From Cyclobacterium sp. (GTDB lineage: Bacteria; Bacteroidota; Bacteroidia; Cytophagales; Cyclobacteriaceae): DNA of 64,000 nt. The position numbers and the translations under genes are program-made. The DNA is taken from contig NZ_JABURL010000011.1 in NCBI RefSeq assembly GCF_014762705.1, forward strand, positions 28,583 to 92,582. Direction: 5' to 3'. Below the pieces are notes generated by a model. It made no database searches. It saw only the letters and a program-made list of their open reading frames with translations, and was not told the origin of the DNA. The first letter of the stretch is position 1. Each line of letters begins with the position of its first letter. Shown piece by piece: positions 24,706 through 33,847 of this stretch.

Positions 24706-27700
24706 TTAAGCCACCAGAGGAAAAAGCAGGTAAAACACCGTACCCGAATCCTTGGACGTTTGGAACCATATTTTGCCACCCGCAGTTTCTACCCCTCTTT
24801 TGGCTATGGCCAGACCCAAACCTGATCCTTCGGATTTGGTACTGAAATTGGGTAGAAAGACCTTTGCCTTTAAATCCGCATCAATACCTTTGCCATTGTC
24901 CCTGATCGCTAGTTTTACCTGGGCTTCATTCTCAATGGTAAGTTGAATGTGAATGATGGGTTTTCTATCTTCCGGAACGGCCTGAATACCATTGATGATC
25001 AGATTGGAAATCACCCTGCCATAAAGTTTTCGGTCTCCCATGATAATGATTCCCTTTTCCCCGGGGGTTTCATCTTCAAATTCAATGAGGGCGTCCTCTC
25101 TGTTACAATACAAGGAAACCGCTTCCGTCACGACTTCCCGAAAATCCAGTTCCTTGTTTTGGGGAAGAGGCATTTTAGCAAACGTAGAAAAGGAACTGGC
25201 AATGTCACTCAGGGTGTCCACCTGGTGAATGATAGACATAATGGGTTTATCCAGGGCTCCGGCATGATTCAATTTGTTTTCACCCTGCAGGCGCAACAGG
25301 TGCTGCAAGGTAAGTTTCATAGGGGTAAGCGGATTTTTGATTTCGTGAGCTACCTGCTTGGCCATTTCTCTCCAGGCAGACTCTTTTTCATTGGAAGCAA
25401 GCACCTTTTTACTGGTTTCCAGCTTGAACAACATGTTGTTGTATTCATTGACCAGCAAGCCTATCTCGTCCTTTGACGGCCATACCATGTATTCGTTGTT
25501 TTCCAGATTGGTTTCTTTGAGCTTTTGGGTAAGCAATCGGAATGGTTGGGTAAGGTGCTTGGAGACAAAATAAGAAATGATTAAAAATATAAGGAACATC
25601 ACCACAAAAATGATCAGGATATTACTGAAAACCTCAGTGATCATCAGGTTCAGCTCTTCCTCGGCCTCAAAAAAGGGAATGGCAATGATGGCTTGCAGCT
25701 TTTGGCTTTCTGCGTGTTTCAAAGCCAGGTAAACGGTTTTAAACTGCATGTTTCCTACCCATTCGGTTTGGAGCAGCCGGTTTTCCATGGATTCTATAAT
25801 GGCCGCATAAGCTTTGGGATGCAGGAAATGAGACAGGATTTTTTTATCAAAGATGGCAGGCTGATTGGTGGCCAATAACTTGCCTTCAGGAAGATAAAGA
25901 TTGATGTCCGTATCCGTTGCACTCGCAAGAGCGTATAATTCATCGTTGAGTTCCTCTTTATTCAGCCCATTGAACTGATTTCCAGCTACACTCCTGCTTA
26001 GATTTTCCCGGATAATACCCGCTTTTTGAAAATATTGCCGGTTCAGGTCCTCGGTATAGGAATGGCTAAGAAATCCTACCGATATCACACTGATGATCAG
26101 CATGGGAAAAAAGAAGGCAAAATTCAGGTACAACTGAAGTTTAGTGGCATAGTTGTAACGGAGTTGGTTGATTCCAGCCAATAACAGAAAAACACTGATC
26201 GAGATCAGTGTGAAGATCAAATAACAGACAAAAAAGAAGGCTACGTCAGCAAGAATATAGTTGTTGGGATATTGTGCGGAAGTAATGACAATGATTTTAT
26301 CGTTGAACTGTACACCAAAATGATGAAATCCTCCAAGATGTACTCCTTTTTGATAAAGGTTTTGGTTTTGAAAGATTTCCTCCATGTCTTCGCTCCGGTA
26401 GCTGTACAAGCCAGCACTGTACTCCAATACACCATCATCAAAAATGGCAAAATCAAAATCATTTTCAATGTAATTGGAAGCATACTTATTATCCATCAGC
26501 AATTTGGGAAAGGCCTTTCCTGACTCCATCTGCTGCTGATTCAATTCGATAACAATGGTGCCCAGGAAAGCATCCGCTTTTTGAATCTTAATAAAGGAAA
26601 CAAACCTGTTTCCCATATTGGTCTCTGTAGACCTGACATAAAACAAATTATGCACATGTGTGGCGTAATCACTGTTCATGTACTGTCTTTTGTATTCTTC
26701 CAGGTCCGGTTCATCCTCCTTGTTAGTGAGGTTTTGGCCAGATGGATTGTAAAGGGCTATTTTCTGACTATACTGATCAAAATACCCACTGAGATAAATT
26801 TTCCTTAATTTTCTCTCTATCGGTTCTTTGGAGAGCAGCGGGTCTGCAATTCTGTTTTGGATAAACAGATCCGATCTTATTCTATCCATTATTTCTTCCA
26901 GTAAAAATTCTCCCATCACATCCCTGTCAAGCATGATGTTATTGGCGAACTTTTGCTTGGACCTTACTTCATCATTCCTTTGGTGATGAAATGATGCTGC
27001 TCCTGTAATCACGGCTCCTATCAGGCAAGCAAAAAAGAAGGTCAGGAAGGTATTGAACTCCAACTTGAATAATTTATCATACAAGCGGAAACTTATGATA
27101 GCTACCAAAAGGATCAAATGGGCAAGGAATGCAATCAATAAAATAAAATTCCAGAAGATCAAAAATACCACTACAGGCAGGGAAAAGGCAACGAGCACCT
27201 TCAGGGAATAAAATTTATCACTATCTTTTTTGTAAAGGACCATATTTAACCCGATGAGGGTAAATAACAGGTAACCGGCTCCACCCAGAAAAACCACAAA
27301 AAGACTTATTGCCTTCAGGTAATTAAAATTGGGAATGGTCTCAATATTCAGGTTCCACTGTGCATTTTCTACAATGTTCAGGTAAAGGAAAAAATATAAA
27401 AACATCAGCAGGGTAGAAAGCAGGAAAGCTGCGGACAAATGAACCCAATCCGCATATTTTTCTCTGAATTGAATAAAATTGAAAAGTAATCGCTTTTGTC
27501 CCAATATGGCAATTACCATGCTCAAAACGATTAAATAACAAATGACATTAAGCAACAGATCCCCCAGGCTGGGGTTGATTATGGAAGAGGCATACAATCC
27601 GGGATCAAATATTCCAGCCTGAAAAAAATCATTTGGGAAGTTAAACGACAACATCAATAACCGGATGCAAGCAAGAATTAAAAAGGTATACAGGGTAGCT

Positions 27701-28416
27701 AATAATTTCCTGCCTTTGGTCCAAATTGTATACACAAAATCTCCCCCGATGATCAGTACCAGACCCAATAGAGAAAAGAAAAATACCAACAAGGTAGAAT
27801 TGGTGGCATGACCCGGCGGACTATACCCTACCCGGAAAAGAATAGAAAACAAATAGTCCTCACCGAAATAGACATCCTGATAATCTTCTTCACTATGAGG
27901 GGATAAAACGAATCGATCATTGCCGAAAGTGTCCTCATTGATACCATCGGCCAGGTATTGGTTTTCTATGTTTACTTTGCTGATCAGCGGATGCACCTGG
28001 AGCAACCAATAATATTGATCGTTGCGGGAGATTTTTTTTAATTTGGTAAAATATACTCCGCGGTTATTCTCTAAGAGTTGGTATTTTTTAGTAACCGAAA
28101 AACTTTCAAAATCGGGAACCATTTCAATATCAGACCAATACACCAACTCACCTTCTTCGGAAAAAAGGTAAAAGGGGTACTGGTGCGTGACATTCAAAGT
28201 AGAAAAAGCAATTTCGCTTTTGGACCCGTTTCCCATTACAATTTGGATGTAATCGGCATCAAAACCCTTGATCACCTCGGCAAGTCGCTCCTCCAGTTTT
28301 GATAAGTGCAATTCTGGCTCATGGGTTTCACCATAATCCAGGAAAAAATTCAATGACAATACCACTCCTAAAAGGAGTATGGAAATCATCAGAATTAACC
28401 TTCTTTTCTTAAGCAT
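24706..28416 (-). CDS. Giant multi-pass membrane sensor histidine kinase (NtrY/NtrB-like core)
   Basis: The 1236-residue protein begins with a signal-anchor helix (LILMISILLLGVVLSLNFFL), then an extracytoplasmic segment of about 180 residues. A block of roughly seven or eight membrane helices (about 215-470) follows, then a second large extracytoplasmic part between a helix near 720-750 and one near 930. A HAMP-like linker leads to the kinase core: His1024 in AHEIKNPLTP, the N box LIINGIQAV, DNGKGI and GSGLGLAIAKRG. No receiver domain or partner response regulator is seen nearby. The signal is unknown; the double sensor plus integral-membrane block is unusual. Phosphotransfer to a regulator encoded elsewhere is expected. 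Confidence 0.9.
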   Translation of the reverse strand: MLKKRRLILMISILLLGVVLSLNFFLDYGETHEPELHLSKLEERLAEVIKGFDADYIQIVMGNGSKSEIAFSTLNVTHQYPFYLFSEEGELVYWSDIEMVPDFESFSVTKKYQLLENNRGVYFTKLKKISRNDQYYWLLQVHPLISKVNIENQYLADGINEDTFGNDRFVLSPHSEEDYQDVYFGEDYLFSILFRVGYSPPGHATNSTLLVFFFSLLGLVLIIGGDFVYTIWTKGRKLLATLYTFLILACIRLLMLSFNFPNDFFQAGIFDPGLYASSIINPSLGDLLLNVICYLIVLSMVIAILGQKRLLFNFIQFREKYADWVHLSAAFLLSTLLMFLYFFLYLNIVENAQWNLNIETIPNFNYLKAISLFVVFLGGAGYLLFTLIGLNMVLYKKDSDKFYSLKVLVAFSLPVVVFLIFWNFILLIAFLAHLILLVAIISFRLYDKLFKLEFNTFLTFFFACLIGAVITGAASFHHQRNDEVRSKQKFANNIMLDRDVMGEFLLEEIMDRIRSDLFIQNRIADPLLSKEPIERKLRKIYLSGYFDQYSQKIALYNPSGQNLTNKEDEPDLEEYKRQYMNSDYATHVHNLFYVRSTETNMGNRFVSFIKIQKADAFLGTIVIELNQQQMESGKAFPKLLMDNKYASNYIENDFDFAIFDDGVLEYSAGLYSYRSEDMEEIFQNQNLYQKGVHLGGFHHFGVQFNDKIIVITSAQYPNNYILADVAFFFVCYLIFTLISISVFLLLAGINQLRYNYATKLQLYLNFAFFFPMLIISVISVGFLSHSYTEDLNRQYFQKAGIIRENLSRSVAGNQFNGLNKEELNDELYALASATDTDINLYLPEGKLLATNQPAIFDKKILSHFLHPKAYAAIIESMENRLLQTEWVGNMQFKTVYLALKHAESQKLQAIIAIPFFEAEEELNLMITEVFSNILIIFVVMFLIFLIISYFVSKHLTQPFRLLTQKLKETNLENNEYMVWPSKDEIGLLVNEYNNMLFKLETSKKVLASNEKESAWREMAKQVAHEIKNPLTPMKLTLQHLLRLQGENKLNHAGALDKPIMSIIHQVDTLSDIASSFSTFAKMPLPQNKELDFREVVTEAVSLYCNREDALIEFEDETPGEKGIIIMGDRKLYGRVISNLIINGIQAVPEDRKPIIHIQLTIENEAQVKLAIRDNGKGIDADLKAKVFLPNFSTKSEGSGLGLAIAKRGVETAGGKIWFQTSKDSGTVFYLLFPLVA

Positions 28417-28542
28417 ACAGGAGGGTTAGCAATACTCTATTCAGTAGCTTACCAGCAAAATCTGTTCTAATCTACTCCCGAAAAGCAAATCAATAAAAAA
28501 TAATTCGGAAGTTAGAAAAAACCATGCTACCGCGGAATAAAC

Positions 28543-28794
28543 CTACCGAAATGAAAACTTCTTTTTCTTTTTGGCATTTTTGTACCAAATATAAGCCAGA
28601 ACCGACAAAAGGATATATGGAGCAACAAACAAATACAAGATTCCCAAATTTAATCCAGCCCCCACTGTAGTGTCGCCGTTGCTGACATTATTTTCTATTG
28701 TAGCCCGACACATGGCACATTGGGCTAAGGACACCTGCAAGGTACCAGCACTAAACAAAAACAAAGCAAAGAGAAATTTTATAAACTTACTCAT
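28543..28794 (-). CDS. Small CxxC membrane protein at the end of the oxidase operon
   Basis: An 83-residue protein with a signal peptide (FIKFLFALFLFSAGTLQVSLA), then CAMCRATIENN exposed outside the cytoplasm, one membrane helix (ILYLFVAPYILLSVLAYIWY) and a lysine-rich tail. I do not recognise a named family. It is the last same-strand gene after the DUF420 gene (43 bp gap) in the cytochrome oxidase cluster. A periplasmic CxxC next to Sco and heme-copper oxidase genes suggests a role in copper or thiol handling during oxidase assembly; this is inference. Confidence 0.65.
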   Translation of the reverse strand: MSKFIKFLFALFLFSAGTLQVSLAQCAMCRATIENNVSNGDTTVGAGLNLGILYLFVAPYILLSVLAYIWYKNAKKKKKFSFR

Positions 28795-28837
28795 CAGTAA
28801 ATAAACGGTTTCAGGTTAAATAAAGTTCTTTCAGGCT

Positions 28838-29392
28838 TCAATGGCTGTAGTAAGGACTGATCATGAGGTACACAATTACGCCGGTAACGGTCACATACAA
28901 CCATATGGGGAAGGCATATTTGACAACAGACCGGTGTTTACTGTATTTTCCGGTGTATCCATAATAGTAAGCCCACAAAATGGGAAACAGAGCCACCGCG
29001 GCAAGGACTATATGAGTAATCAACAGGAAATAATACAGTCCCCTGATCCAGCCCTCTCCTCCAAAAGAGGTGCTCTCTGCTGCTGCATGGTATATCACAT
29101 AACTGATAAGAAATACTGCTCCCAGTCCAAAAGCTGTAGTCATGGACACTTTATGCCAGGTGATTTTTCGCTGTTTGATAAAATAAACTCCCAACAACAA
29201 GGCAATGGTAGCTGCCGAATTGATCACAGCATTGAGGTGAGGGAGAAAATAAACCCATTCCTCTCCTATGCTTACTTTTGATGGCATGAATAGCAAAACG
29301 GCCACAAGAATAGGGACCAAAACAGAGATGAAGGTAATCCAACCGGTAATGGCCTTATTTTGAACTTCAAGGCCGGCATTATTCTTTATCAT
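28838..29392 (-). CDS. DUF420 membrane protein
   Basis: The 184-residue protein has five predicted membrane helices and the DUF420 pattern: LPHLNAVINSAATIALLLG, KITWHKVSMTTAFGL, YHAAAES and YYFLLITHIVLAAVALFP with KHRSVVKYAFPIWLYVTVTG. Several conserved histidines sit at membrane edges, consistent with metal or heme contact. Such proteins are widely found beside heme-copper oxidase genes and are thought to help oxidase assembly or form a small subunit. Its start overlaps the sco gene by 14 bases. Confidence 0.85.
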   Translation of the reverse strand: MIKNNAGLEVQNKAITGWITFISVLVPILVAVLLFMPSKVSIGEEWVYFLPHLNAVINSAATIALLLGVYFIKQRKITWHKVSMTTAFGLGAVFLISYVIYHAAAESTSFGGEGWIRGLYYFLLITHIVLAAVALFPILWAYYYGYTGKYSKHRSVVKYAFPIWLYVTVTGVIVYLMISPYYSH

Positions 29393-30050
29393 AAAGCAAA
29401 ATTTTTGTTTCCAATATCAATTGATCCACCCCTTCTCTTTGCGTGCCACTGTAATAACCCCTTATTCTGCCAGATTCATCTACCAGTACAAATTTATCGC
29501 TATGGATAAAATCATCCGGATTACCCTCCCCGTCAATGGTGGGCAATACAAAGCCACATCTGGCCAACTCATAGGTCAATTCCTTATCACCGGTAAGGAA
29601 ATACCATTTGTCTTTTTCTGCCATGTGCCTGTCAGCGTAAGCAGCCAGAACTTCAGGTGAATCATATTCCGGATCAATGCTGATGGAAAAAATCTGTACC
29701 TGCTCCTCATCCCGAAAGGCATCCTGTACCCGCTCCATCTCTGCAGACATTACCGGACAAATACTGGGACAGCTTGTAAAGAAAAAATCAACAATAGTGA
29801 TTTTTCCCTCCATGTCTTCCCTGCCAATGCTCCTGTTCAGGTGATCTGTAAAAACAAATTCAGGGATAAAATGCTGTCCCGTATTTTCGCCATAATCGCA
29901 TTCCTGATAAGGATCCTCTACCCCTTGCTCATACAGAATGGGAATATCATATTCGTTGGAGGTGAAACCCCTTAAAAACAAGATAATCAATACCGGAATC
30001 ATCAACACACAGACCAACACCATGATCTGAATAAACCGCAACATTTTCAT
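29379..30050 (-). CDS. SCO1/SenC family copper chaperone
   Basis: I choose the start at 30050 (or the ATG at 30044), not 30095, because the longer frame would begin inside the terminator hairpin at 30063-30095. The 223-residue protein has an N-terminal anchor (IQIMVLVCVLMIPVLIILFL) and a thioredoxin fold with TSCPSICPVM (CxxxC) and the distal His in DFIHSDKFVLVD, the three copper ligands of Sco proteins. Sco delivers copper to the CuA site of cytochrome oxidase subunit II or acts as a thiol reductase for it. It faces the periplasm. Its position inside the oxidase cluster supports that role. Confidence 0.92.
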   Translation of the reverse strand: MKMLRFIQIMVLVCVLMIPVLIILFLRGFTSNEYDIPILYEQGVEDPYQECDYGENTGQHFIPEFVFTDHLNRSIGREDMEGKITIVDFFFTSCPSICPVMSAEMERVQDAFRDEEQVQIFSISIDPEYDSPEVLAAYADRHMAEKDKWYFLTGDKELTYELARCGFVLPTIDGEGNPDDFIHSDKFVLVDESGRIRGYYSGTQREGVDQLILETKILLYDKE

Positions 30051-30062
30051 AACCTTTATAAC

Positions 30063-30095
30063 AAAAAAAATGGTTGAAGATTCCACTCCAACCAT
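30063..30095 (-). terminator. Intrinsic terminator between the oxidase subunit IV and sco genes
   Basis: On the minus strand ATGGTTG (30095-30089) and CAACCAT (30076-30070) form a seven-pair stem with a 12-base loop, followed at once by eight T residues (30070-30063). It lies 28 bases past the subunit IV stop and just before the sco start, so it may lower expression of the assembly genes relative to the structural genes. Confidence 0.75.
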
Positions 30096-30122
30096 TCATA
30101 TATTTACAATTATTTACCTCAT

Positions 30123-30449
30123 TTACCAGCGCATCAAGAAGATGTCGGAACCTTCCTTGAAAAGGGCGATGATCAACCAGATAAGAAAGATCAAAGGGAC
30201 GATAATGGAATAAAACAAAGGCTTGACTTCATCTCCCAGGTGCATGAACTCCATCATGATGTACTTGGCCTTAACTATGGTAAGTACGATAAAGATGATA
30301 TACAGGAACATCCCCCGCTCCATGGTGAAAGCCAATAAGAATTCTACAGCCGTTACCACCAGTAGGATCAAAGCCGTCATCCAGATTTTCTTAATTTTTG
30401 CGGAATCTCTCGGAATTACTTCCAGCCCGCTTTTATTTTCTTGTGCCAT
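30123..30449 (-). CDS. ctaF: Cytochrome c oxidase subunit IV family protein
   Basis: The 108-residue protein has three membrane helices (about residues 22-42, 46-62 and 80-98) and the family pattern IWMTALILLVVTAVEFLLAF followed by VKAKYIMMEFMHLGDE. It is a small non-catalytic subunit of the heme-copper oxidase. It lies 23 bp downstream of the larger subunit III gene and is followed by a terminator. Confidence 0.9.
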   Translation of the reverse strand: MAQENKSGLEVIPRDSAKIKKIWMTALILLVVTAVEFLLAFTMERGMFLYIIFIVLTIVKAKYIMMEFMHLGDEVKPLFYSIIVPLIFLIWLIIALFKEGSDIFLMRW

Positions 30450-30472
30450 AAGTCAAATATGCTTTATATATA

Positions 30473-31243
30473 CTAGATCAGATAGAAAAAGGTAAATACA
30501 AATACCCAAACCAGGTCTACAAAGTGCCAGTACAGTCCGATTTTTTCAATCATTTCATAATGCCCCCTGTTTTCGTAAACACCTACAGCCGCCTGGTAAA
30601 AGGCCAGAAACAAAAGGAATACTCCGATTGTTACGTGAAAACCGTGAAAACCCGTGATAAAGAAAAACAATTGTGCAAAGGGTGCAGGTCCGTATTCATT
30701 GACAATAAGATTTGCCCCATACACGGTTTCTGAAACCACGTTGCCCAAAGAATTGACATAGGTAAGCATGGCACCTTCATCTGTGCCATGAATAAAGTGT
30801 GTCCATTCCCAGGCCTGACAACTCAAAAAGGTAATGCCTCCCAATAAGGTCCAAAGCATCCATTTTACCACATCTTTTTTATCATTCCTGTGGCCAGCCT
30901 CTACTGCCAATACCATTGTCACTGAACTAAGGATCAGGATAAAGGTCATCAGTCCAACAAAGACCAAAGGAAAATGGCCTCCATGTACAAAAGGAACAGC
31001 ATCAAAGATCATTTCAGGAATGGGCCAATACTCATTGGAACTGACAAAATCAGCCGCTTCTCCCCCATAAGCCGGATAACTGACCCTGATAGCTCCATAG
31101 GTGATCAGAAAGGCCGTGAAAGTAAAAATATCAGAAAGCAGGAAAAACCACATCATCAGTTTTCCATAACTGGCCTTTAGCGGTTCATTTCCTCCACCCC
31201 AAACACCTCTTTTAGATTGGATTTCAATAGCAGTCGAAGACAT
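30473..31243 (-). CDS. ctaE: Cytochrome c oxidase subunit III (larger paralogue)
   Basis: A 256-residue membrane protein with about six or seven helices. Features of subunit III include KLMMWFFLLSDIFTFTAFL at the start, SCQAWEWTHFIHG, FFFITGFHGFHVTIGVFLL and YWHFVDLVWVFVFTFFYLI at the C-terminus. This subunit binds subunit I and stabilises the enzyme. A second, shorter subunit III gene lies 22 bp upstream, which is a frequent arrangement in this phylum. Confidence 0.92.
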   Translation of the reverse strand: MSSTAIEIQSKRGVWGGGNEPLKASYGKLMMWFFLLSDIFTFTAFLITYGAIRVSYPAYGGEAADFVSSNEYWPIPEMIFDAVPFVHGGHFPLVFVGLMTFILILSSVTMVLAVEAGHRNDKKDVVKWMLWTLLGGITFLSCQAWEWTHFIHGTDEGAMLTYVNSLGNVVSETVYGANLIVNEYGPAPFAQLFFFITGFHGFHVTIGVFLLFLAFYQAAVGVYENRGHYEMIEKIGLYWHFVDLVWVFVFTFFYLI

Positions 31244-31265
31244 AGGATATAAATTAACTTATATT

Positions 31266-31847
31266 TTAATGATTTAAAAGCAAAAACATGAACAAATACA
31301 ACCAAAGGCCTCCCAAAAAATGCCAATAAGTCACACACATATCCAACTGTGACAAATTTTGAGAATGAATCTTATTTCTTAAAGCCGAAATTAATACAAT
31401 AATTAGAAAAATCACACCGCTAACCAGATGTATTCCATGCAAACCGGTAAAAACATACATAAATGAACCTGCCGGGTTACCCACGAAATATACATCCTGA
31501 GCAACTAGTGCCACCCAACTGTACCATTGACCTATCAAAAAGCCCAGCCCGAGTATTGTGGTGATGATCAATCCGATTTTGAGGGTATTGAAATCGTCCT
31601 TTCTCGCCGAAAGGTAAGCCCAATGAAGACTGATGCTGCTCAGAACAATGATAGCCGAAGAATACCAAAAAACATTAGGTAAATCGAATTCTAACCAGTT
31701 TCCCTCGGATTGACGAACAATGTACGCACTGGTCATACCAGCAAATATCATGACCACACTTACAATGAAAAGCCATAAGGCAAATTTCTTCGGATGCATG
31801 GATAGGGGTTGTTCCGCCCCTTCTACAAATGCTAATTTCTCTTCCAT
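31266..31847 (-). CDS. Cytochrome c oxidase subunit III (shorter paralogue)
   Basis: The 193-residue protein has five predicted helices. It shares the subunit III hallmarks (FALWLFIVSVVMIFAGMTSA, YVFTGLHGIHLVSGVIFLI and CVTYWHFLGGLWLYLFMFLL). It lacks the first two helices of the mitochondrial-type protein, a form normal for caa3-like enzymes. It lies between ctaB (six-base gap) and the larger paralogue. How the two share the complex is not known from sequence. Confidence 0.9.
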   Translation of the reverse strand: MEEKLAFVEGAEQPLSMHPKKFALWLFIVSVVMIFAGMTSAYIVRQSEGNWLEFDLPNVFWYSSAIIVLSSISLHWAYLSARKDDFNTLKIGLIITTILGLGFLIGQWYSWVALVAQDVYFVGNPAGSFMYVFTGLHGIHLVSGVIFLIIVLISALRNKIHSQNLSQLDMCVTYWHFLGGLWLYLFMFLLLNH

Positions 31848-31853
31848 ACCAAA

Positions 31854-32756
31854 CTAAATTTTATCCAATAAATAAGCAATTTGTACTATCGGCAAATACA
31901 GAAAGGATCCGAACATGATTTTTAAGGCTGATTTTCTGGAACAGTCTTTCATCAGCGAAAAAGTCTGCGCCAAAAACAATACCCCACAAATAGTAGCCAC
32001 CACACCTGAATTTAAACCGGTAAAACCGAAATAAGTAGGCAACAAACCAAGTGGCAGTAAAAACAGGGTATAGATCATAATCTGAATGGCCGTATTCAAA
32101 TCCTTCTGACCACCGGATGGAAGCAGCTTAAATCCAGCTTTTTTATAATCTTCATCACTCACCCAGGCAATGGCCCAGAAATGAGGGAACTGCCAGATAA
32201 ATTGTATACCGAATATAATCAGTGCCTCATAGGAAATGCTACCCGTGGCAGCTGTCCAGCCCAAAAGCGGAGGCATGGCCCCGGGAATGGCCCCTACCAG
32301 TACAGCTATAGGGCCTACCCTTTTTAAAGGGGTGTATAAAAACACATAAAGAATCATGCTCAAAACACCCAGACTTGTAGTCAGCCAATTGGTAAAAAAA
32401 CCTAAGAGAGCTATTCCCAACGCAGCCGATATAATGGTAAACCAGTAGGCCTCATTTACGGAAATGACCTGCATGGGAAGTGGGCGGTTTTGGGTTCGCT
32501 TCATCAGCTTGTCATATTCTCTTTCCTTTATCTCATTGGCTGCTCCTGAGGCCCCGCTTACCAGAAAGCCACCAGCGATAAGCGCCACGAAGGTGCTCCA
32601 GGAAAACACCTGCCCGGAATGGCCCAAAATAAAACCAAACACGGCAGAAAAAGTAACCAATGCCGATAACCTTACTTTAAGCAATTCCATATAAGCGCGT
32701 AACCTTACAGCCAGCGTGTCGAAAAAAAACTTTTCAGATAAACCTAATGTACTCAT
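31854..32756 (-). CDS. ctaB: Protoheme IX farnesyltransferase (heme O synthase)
   Basis: The 300-residue UbiA-family enzyme has about nine membrane helices and the two prenyl-diphosphate motifs: NEIKEREYDKLMKRTQNRPL (first aspartate-rich region) and a second near DEDYKKAGFKLL. It attaches a farnesyl group to heme B to give heme O, the substrate of CtaA. The start overlaps the ctaA stop by four bases (ATGA type), so heme A synthesis genes are made together. Confidence 0.94.
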   Translation of the reverse strand: MSTLGLSEKFFFDTLAVRLRAYMELLKVRLSALVTFSAVFGFILGHSGQVFSWSTFVALIAGGFLVSGASGAANEIKEREYDKLMKRTQNRPLPMQVISVNEAYWFTIISAALGIALLGFFTNWLTTSLGVLSMILYVFLYTPLKRVGPIAVLVGAIPGAMPPLLGWTAATGSISYEALIIFGIQFIWQFPHFWAIAWVSDEDYKKAGFKLLPSGGQKDLNTAIQIMIYTLFLLPLGLLPTYFGFTGLNSGVVATICGVLFLAQTFSLMKDCSRKSALKIMFGSFLYLPIVQIAYLLDKI

Positions 32757-33847
32757 ACCAAAGCAATATTTTTAGGATGCATTTTTTCTACACCCAACTC
32801 AAGCCAAATATAATACTGAAATCCAATAATAAGAGATCCTAATAACAAATGTATGGGCTGAATAAAAGCAGGAATCCCAAAATAAGCCATCAATACGCCG
32901 GACAATATCACCGTCAGCAATAATCCCAAAAGCCAACTGAATTGCCTGAAAATCGCCGGATTGATATCTTTTCGCCTATAAAAGCTATAGGCAAGGTAAA
33001 GGTGGAGTCCCAACAAAACCAAGGAAAAAGACCGGTGTACATAAAACGTAATGCCCAATTCATCAATCCAGGCAAAACGATCACTGTAACCGTAGTCTGC
33101 TGCAATCAAGTCTATATGCTCTCTCACTTGTGTTCCCAAAATTATCTGCAATACCATAAGGAATATTCCAAAGCCCAATACCGACCTGTAAACCGATGGG
33201 CTTTGTCCACTGGACAAATTATTTCCCTTATTTCCTGTAAGAAGTGTTCCGGACCTGAAATGAATGTACAATAACAAACACACCAGAATGAGGGCCACTA
33301 TCATGTGTACACTAATCATCCACTGCAATAGGTTGGTGGAAACTACAATTGACCCCAACCAGCCCTGAAATATGACCAGCACCAATGAAAGAAAAGCCAA
33401 TAAGGTAATTTTTGGATCTACTTTCCGCAATCTAACCGAATAAGCAAATGTCAAAATGATTAACAATCCTATGAGTGCACCAATCAATCGATTGATATAT
33501 TCAATCCAGGTTTTAGTAGCATTGAAGGGTTCGTGGTCCAGAATACTTTTATCCTGTTGAATTTCCACGGCTAAGGCAGAAAAACCCAATGAACTCAGAA
33601 GGGAAGCAAAACGGTCGTTCTTTTCCACCCTTTGGGCAACATAGATTTCCGCATAATTTTTTGGGAGCTGATCCACCGAGGTAGGTGGAACCCAGCTCCC
33701 GAAACATTTTGGCCAATCGGGACAACCCATTCCTGCCCCTGAGCTACGGACAATTCCCCCGACCAGGATAAGAAAGAAAACAGCCACCGTAGTATTAAAA
33801 CTTATCCTACGGAAGCTGTAAATATGATTACGATTCTTTTGATTCAT
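32753..33847 (-). CDS. ctaA: Heme A synthase
   Basis: A 364-residue COX15/CtaA protein with eight predicted helices. Motifs include GGIVRSSGAGMGCPDWPKCF near residues 25-45 with the cysteine pair, EYINRLIGALIGLLI with the conserved Glu and His-like region, VHMIVALILVCLLLYIHFR and QPIHLLLGSLIIGFQYY. It oxidises heme O to heme A. Its start overlaps the 3' end of ctaD by 20 bases. Length is near the family norm for the long (Bacteroidota/alpha-proteobacterial) type. Confidence 0.93.
   Translation of the reverse strand: MNQKNRNHIYSFRRISFNTTVAVFFLILVGGIVRSSGAGMGCPDWPKCFGSWVPPTSVDQLPKNYAEIYVAQRVEKNDRFASLLSSLGFSALAVEIQQDKSILDHEPFNATKTWIEYINRLIGALIGLLIILTFAYSVRLRKVDPKITLLAFLSLVLVIFQGWLGSIVVSTNLLQWMISVHMIVALILVCLLLYIHFRSGTLLTGNKGNNLSSGQSPSVYRSVLGFGIFLMVLQIILGTQVREHIDLIAADYGYSDRFAWIDELGITFYVHRSFSLVLLGLHLYLAYSFYRRKDINPAIFRQFSWLLGLLLTVILSGVLMAYFGIPAFIQPIHLLLGSLIIGFQYYIWLELGVEKMHPKNIALV

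Noticed and set aside
30050..30095. Longer start of the sco frame at 30095
   Set aside because: It would begin inside a strong terminator hairpin; the next Met precedes the membrane anchor.
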